6,680 bases of DNA from Propionibacteriaceae bacterium (GTDB lineage Bacteria; Actinomycetota; Actinomycetes; Propionibacteriales; Propionibacteriaceae), in NCBI GenBank assembly GCA_031254155.1, contig JAIRVA010000074.1, forward strand, positions 1 through 6,680. The letters are read 5' to 3'. A program made the translations under genes and the position numbers. A model generated the notes under the pieces. That model saw nothing but the letters and a program-made list of their open reading frames with translations. It searched no databases and was not told where the DNA came from. This document shows positions 4,082 to 6,680 of the stretch, one piece after another (the stretch's first letter is position 1; every line of letters begins with the position of its first letter).

Positions 4082-5737
4082 ATGCGGAAAGCGATCCGGG
4101 GGGTACTGGCCGCGACGCTGGGCGTGGTCGTGTGGGCGGGTGGCGCGCCGACAGCGGCCGCCGCCACCGTGGAGTCCGTCCAGATCGACGCCCGGCTCAC
4201 CCGTGAGGGCGTGTTGACCGTGACCGAGACCTTGACCCTGCCCGCCGACTTCGACGGGTCTATCACGCAGACCATTCCGACGCGGCTGGACCGTGACGGT
4301 GAGCGGTACACGTACACGATCTCCGATCTGACCGTCACCGCCGGCGGGACCGCCGTCACCCCCACGCAGCGGCGGTCGGCGGGTACGTTGCGCCTCACCT
4401 TCCAGCCGGGGACGGCGACCGAGGTTGTCGTGGCGTACACCGTGGCGGGCACGACGCTCGCCGCCCCTGACAACAAGATTGATTTCACGTGGACTCTGTT
4501 GGGCGGCCTGTCGACCGGGGCGTCGGCGATCACCGGCCGGGTCGAGTTCCCGCCCGGCGCGGTTAACTACGCTTGCCAGGCCGGTACGGCGGGCGCGCTC
4601 ACCAACTGCAGCACGTACAGTGCCGGTACCCACGGTGACACCGGGCTGGAGTTCTCGCAGAGCGCGCTGGGGGACAAGCAGGTTCTTCAGGCCGGCGCGC
4701 TGTTCGGCGGCGGCGCGGTGACGGTGACCGAGCAGGTGGCGCCCATCTGGACCCTCGGGCGGGCGTTGACGCCGGGGAGTACGCAGATCGGCCTCATGGT
4801 GCTCGTCGGCATCGTGGGCGCACTCCTGCTGTTCTCGGTCTGGCGGCGCCTCCGCGCGGCCGGGTACCGGGGCGTCCCGCGGCGGGTCGCCGGATTCGTG
4901 ACGGGTGACGACGGCTGCCAACGGTTCGAGGCGGACGGGGCCGTCCGGCCGGGCCTGGTGGGTACCCTCGTCGACGGCCGGGCCGATCCCGCCGACATCG
5001 TGGCCACCCTCCTGGATCTAGCCGTCCGCGGCCATCTGCGGATCACGGAGCTGCCCAGGGCGCGTTATGCGACCGCCGACTGGGCCTTCACCCGGCTGAC
5101 CCCCCCCGACGAGCTGAAACCGTACGAACGGGCGCTGCTCGACGCCCTGACCCCGGGCGAGATCACGGTCTCTGCCCTCGCCGCCAGCGTCCACCCGGCG
5201 ATCACGGCGGTCCAGGCCGAATTGTACGACGAGGTGCTGCGCGCCGGTTGGTACTCCCACCGGCCGGCGGACCCGCCCCGGACCGCCCGCTGGGGCTGGG
5301 CCGGGCTCGGCGTGGCTGTCCTCGCCGCGGCCGCGCTGGTGACCTGGACCACCTTCGGGCTGGTGGGTTGTGCGCTGGTGGCCCTCGGGATTCTCGGGCT
5401 CACGATCACCTACCGGGTCCCGCCGCAGACCCCCGCCGGTGCGGCCGTCCTGGGCGGGCTGCACGCGTTGGCGGCGGAGCTGCACACGGCTGATAGTACG
5501 GCGATCCGCCCGGCCGAGCGGTACCAGACGATCTCCCGGGTGCTGCCGTACGCGATTGTCCTGGGTGGCTGGGACCGGTGGGTCGCCGCCCTGGTCGCGG
5601 CGGATGACGACGCGGCCCCCGATCCCGACGACCTCGGTTGGTACCACGCGCCCGCGAGCTGGCGCCTGGCCGACCTGCCCGCGAGCCTGGACTCGTTCAT
5701 CACCGTGGTCACCGGCCGGCTGTTCACCAGGGCGTAG
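4082..5737 (+). CDS. DUF2207-domain membrane protein
   Basis: The 551-residue protein begins with a signal peptide (MRKAIRG, hydrophobic core to about 19, then APTAAAA with cleavage near 27-28). Residues 30-225 form an extracytoplasmic beta-rich domain with VESVQIDARLTREGVLTVTE at the start and two cysteines (C165, C176) that could pair. One membrane segment follows at about 236-253, then basic RRLRAAGYRG. The cytosolic part contains the family signature GAVRPGLVGTLVDGRADPAD and, directly after it, ATLLDLAVRGHLRI. Two close membrane segments lie at about 405-445, and the tail carries LPYAIVLGGWDRW (488-500). This order is that of DUF2207 (PF09972) proteins, whose biochemical role is unknown. 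Start: ATG with AAGG eight bases upstream. A glycosyltransferase gene follows after 2 nt, suggesting work at the cell envelope. Confidence 0.88.
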   Translation: MRKAIRGVLAATLGVVVWAGGAPTAAAATVESVQIDARLTREGVLTVTETLTLPADFDGSITQTIPTRLDRDGERYTYTISDLTVTAGGTAVTPTQRRSAGTLRLTFQPGTATEVVVAYTVAGTTLAAPDNKIDFTWTLLGGLSTGASAITGRVEFPPGAVNYACQAGTAGALTNCSTYSAGTHGDTGLEFSQSALGDKQVLQAGALFGGGAVTVTEQVAPIWTLGRALTPGSTQIGLMVLVGIVGALLLFSVWRRLRAAGYRGVPRRVAGFVTGDDGCQRFEADGAVRPGLVGTLVDGRADPADIVATLLDLAVRGHLRITELPRARYATADWAFTRLTPPDELKPYERALLDALTPGEITVSALAASVHPAITAVQAELYDEVLRAGWYSHRPADPPRTARWGWAGLGVAVLAAAALVTWTTFGLVGCALVALGILGLTITYRVPPQTPAGAAVLGGLHALAAELHTADSTAIRPAERYQTISRVLPYAIVLGGWDRWVAALVAADDDAAPDPDDLGWYHAPASWRLADLPASLDSFITVVTGRLFTRA

Positions 5738-5739
5738 GC

Positions 5740-6588
5740 ATGGAGTTCACCCTTCTCATGGCCGTGTACGCGGGGGATGACGAGGCGTTCGTCCGCGCGG
5801 CGTACCGGAGCGCCACCCGCGACCAGACCCTGCCCCCGACCCACGTCGTCGTCGTCCAGGACGGGCCGGTCGGCGACGGCATCGCCCGCTGGCTGGACGA
5901 GATCGCCCGCTCGCCCGCGGTCACCGTCGTCCGGCTGGCCGCCAACCAGGGCCTTGCCGCCGCGCTCAACGCCGGTCTCGCCGCGGTCACGACCGAAATC
6001 GTGGCCCGGGCCGACGCCGACGACATCTGTCTGCCCGAACGGTTCGCCCGCCAGATCCCGCTTGTCGAGGCGGGTTACGACCTGGTCGGCAGCGCGATTG
6101 ACGAGTTCACCGATGATCCGGCCCACCCCGGCGCCATTCGCCCGGTCATGACCACGCCGGCCGAGATTGCCGCCCAGGCCCGTCTCGAAAGCCCCTTCCA
6201 CCACCCGACGGTCGTTTTCCGCAAGTCGGCGGTACTCCGGGCCGGTGGCTACCCACAGTTGAAGCAGATGGAGGATTACCTCCTGTGGGCGCGGATGCTG
6301 GTGGGGGGGGCCCGCGTCACCAACGTCGCCGATGTGCTTGTCCATTACCGGGTCGGGGCCGGTGCCTTCCACCGTCGCGGCGGCCCCACGCTCGCCCGCT
6401 CCGAAGCGTCGCTCCAGAAGGAGTTCCGGGCGCTGGGCTTCACCACGCGCCGACAGTTCCTCCGCAACCGGCTCCTGCGCGGCCCGCTCTACCGCCACCT
6501 GCCGGGTTCGGTCCGCCGGTTGGCCTATCACCTCTGGGGCCACGCTAAGAGGTTCACGCCGCGCACCGCAACCACCGACGCTCGGTGA
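5740..6588 (+). CDS. family 2 glycosyltransferase
   Basis: The 282-residue protein has the GT-A fold signatures of GT2: FTLLMAVYAGD at the start, VVVVQDGP with D41, and NQGLAAALNAGL (69-80). ARADADDICLPERF follows, with the D92-x-D94-D95 nucleotide/metal motif. Next is SPFHHPTVVFRKSAVLRAGG, then QMEDYLLW with the catalytic-base pair E178-D179. The H-P-T-V-x-F-R-K and M-E-D-Y-x-L-W blocks recall GT2 enzymes of exopolysaccharide and cell-surface glycan synthesis. The sugar and acceptor cannot be read from sequence. There is no membrane helix; a basic C-terminus (RRQFLRNRLLRGPLYRHL) could touch the membrane. The ATG at 5740 has AGGG seven bases upstream and lies two bases after the DUF2207 stop, so both share an operon. 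An 8-G run at 6303-6310 lies in frame. Confidence 0.92.
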   Translation: MEFTLLMAVYAGDDEAFVRAAYRSATRDQTLPPTHVVVVQDGPVGDGIARWLDEIARSPAVTVVRLAANQGLAAALNAGLAAVTTEIVARADADDICLPERFARQIPLVEAGYDLVGSAIDEFTDDPAHPGAIRPVMTTPAEIAAQARLESPFHHPTVVFRKSAVLRAGGYPQLKQMEDYLLWARMLVGGARVTNVADVLVHYRVGAGAFHRRGGPTLARSEASLQKEFRALGFTTRRQFLRNRLLRGPLYRHLPGSVRRLAYHLWGHAKRFTPRTATTDAR

Positions 6589-6680
6589 CGAGGTCGGTCA
6601 CGGGGCGGTCCCAGGGGTCGGCGGGCCAGTCCGCCCGGACCTCGTCGTCGTTGAGCAGGACCCACGTGGGTGTGTCCGGC
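6554..6680 (-). CDS. C-terminal end of an unidentified protein (partial)
   Basis: A minus-strand frame is open from the window edge (first full codon at 6679) to a TGA at 6554-6556, giving 41 codons. The peptide runs PDTPTWVLLNDDEVRADWPA, then DPWDRPVTDLVTERRWLRCAA. Nearly every codon ends in G or C (exceptions ACA and CGT), and the Trp/Asp-rich text is protein-like; the other two minus frames look like shadows or stop. I therefore take it as the 3' end of a gene entering from the right. It overlaps the end of the glycosyltransferase gene by 35 bases, tail to tail. No family is recognisable. Confidence 0.6.
   Translation of the reverse strand, partial: PDTPTWVLLNDDEVRADWPADPWDRPVTDLVTERRWLRCAA

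Noticed and set aside
3505..4921. Overlapping long minus-strand frames across the divergent region and the DUF2207 N-terminus
   Set aside because: They run through both promoters and antisense to real coding sequence, are Arg/Pro-rich, and contain no recognisable domain.
5638..5739. N-terminal extension of the glycosyltransferase from a GTG at 5638
   Set aside because: It lies wholly inside the DUF2207 gene in another frame. The GT2 fold begins at MEFTLLMAVY, and AGGG is correctly spaced before the ATG at 5740.
5410..6543. Long open frame on the minus strand opposite the DUF2207 and glycosyltransferase genes
   Set aside because: It mirrors the G/C third-position bias of the plus-strand genes, its text is low-complexity Arg/Gly/Val, and it conflicts with two well-supported families.
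1..6680. CRISPR array, tRNA, rRNA, IS ends or att repeats
   Set aside because: I saw no regularly spaced repeats, no cloverleaf or rRNA-like sequence, no transposase or integrase, and no direct repeats flanking the TA island.

Overview
The window comes from a high-GC actinobacterium. The flanking genes have strongly G/C-ending codons, use GTG starts, and overlap by GTGA or ATGA. The gene types (IspD-IspF, a Pro/Gly-rich membrane-anchored zinc peptidase, a DUF2207 protein) fit actinomycetes of the Micromonosporales/Glycomycetales kind, but the exact family is a guess. Nothing in the window is plasmid, phage or IS machinery.

Region 1 (1-630) is core metabolism: the 3' end of ispD, then ispF overlapping it by 4 nt. 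Both belong to the MEP isoprenoid pathway.

Region 2 (about 640-2790) is a compact island of toxin-antitoxin (TA) modules. It is visibly poorer in G+C than its flanks: the 60 bases from 1081 hold 29 G/C, against 50 in the 60 bases from 5281. On the minus strand lies an excisionase-type HTH antitoxin coupled by ATGA to a PIN-domain toxin (VapBC50-like). Next, also on the minus strand, is a small antitoxin-like gene whose ATGA-coupled partner is only an 18-codon stub resembling the start of a PIN toxin. On the plus strand is a relBE module with a perfect palindromic operator over its start region. It may continue into an uncharacterised 56-codon ORF that begins in a GTGA overlap with the relE stop. 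A strong inverted repeat lies between relBE and the convergent gene that follows.

Region 3 (2787-6588) returns to high GC and is about the cell envelope. A single-pass membrane zinc metallopeptidase (minus strand) is divergent from a DUF2207 multi-pass membrane protein (plus strand). The DUF2207 gene is followed after 2 nt by a family 2 glycosyltransferase, almost certainly in the same operon. The intergenic segment 3966-4081 carries a leaderless-type promoter for the peptidase and a TATAGT -10 for the DUF2207 gene.

Region 4 (6554-6680) is the 3' end of an unidentified minus-strand gene that overlaps the end of the glycosyltransferase gene tail to tail.

The points most worth a second look are the TA island beside ispF, the decayed PIN stub, the RelE toxin lacking the usual Arg of its VGHR motif, the small ORF behind relE, and two TANNNT boxes placed exactly for leaderless transcripts. 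No wholly new system is demonstrated by the sequence alone.
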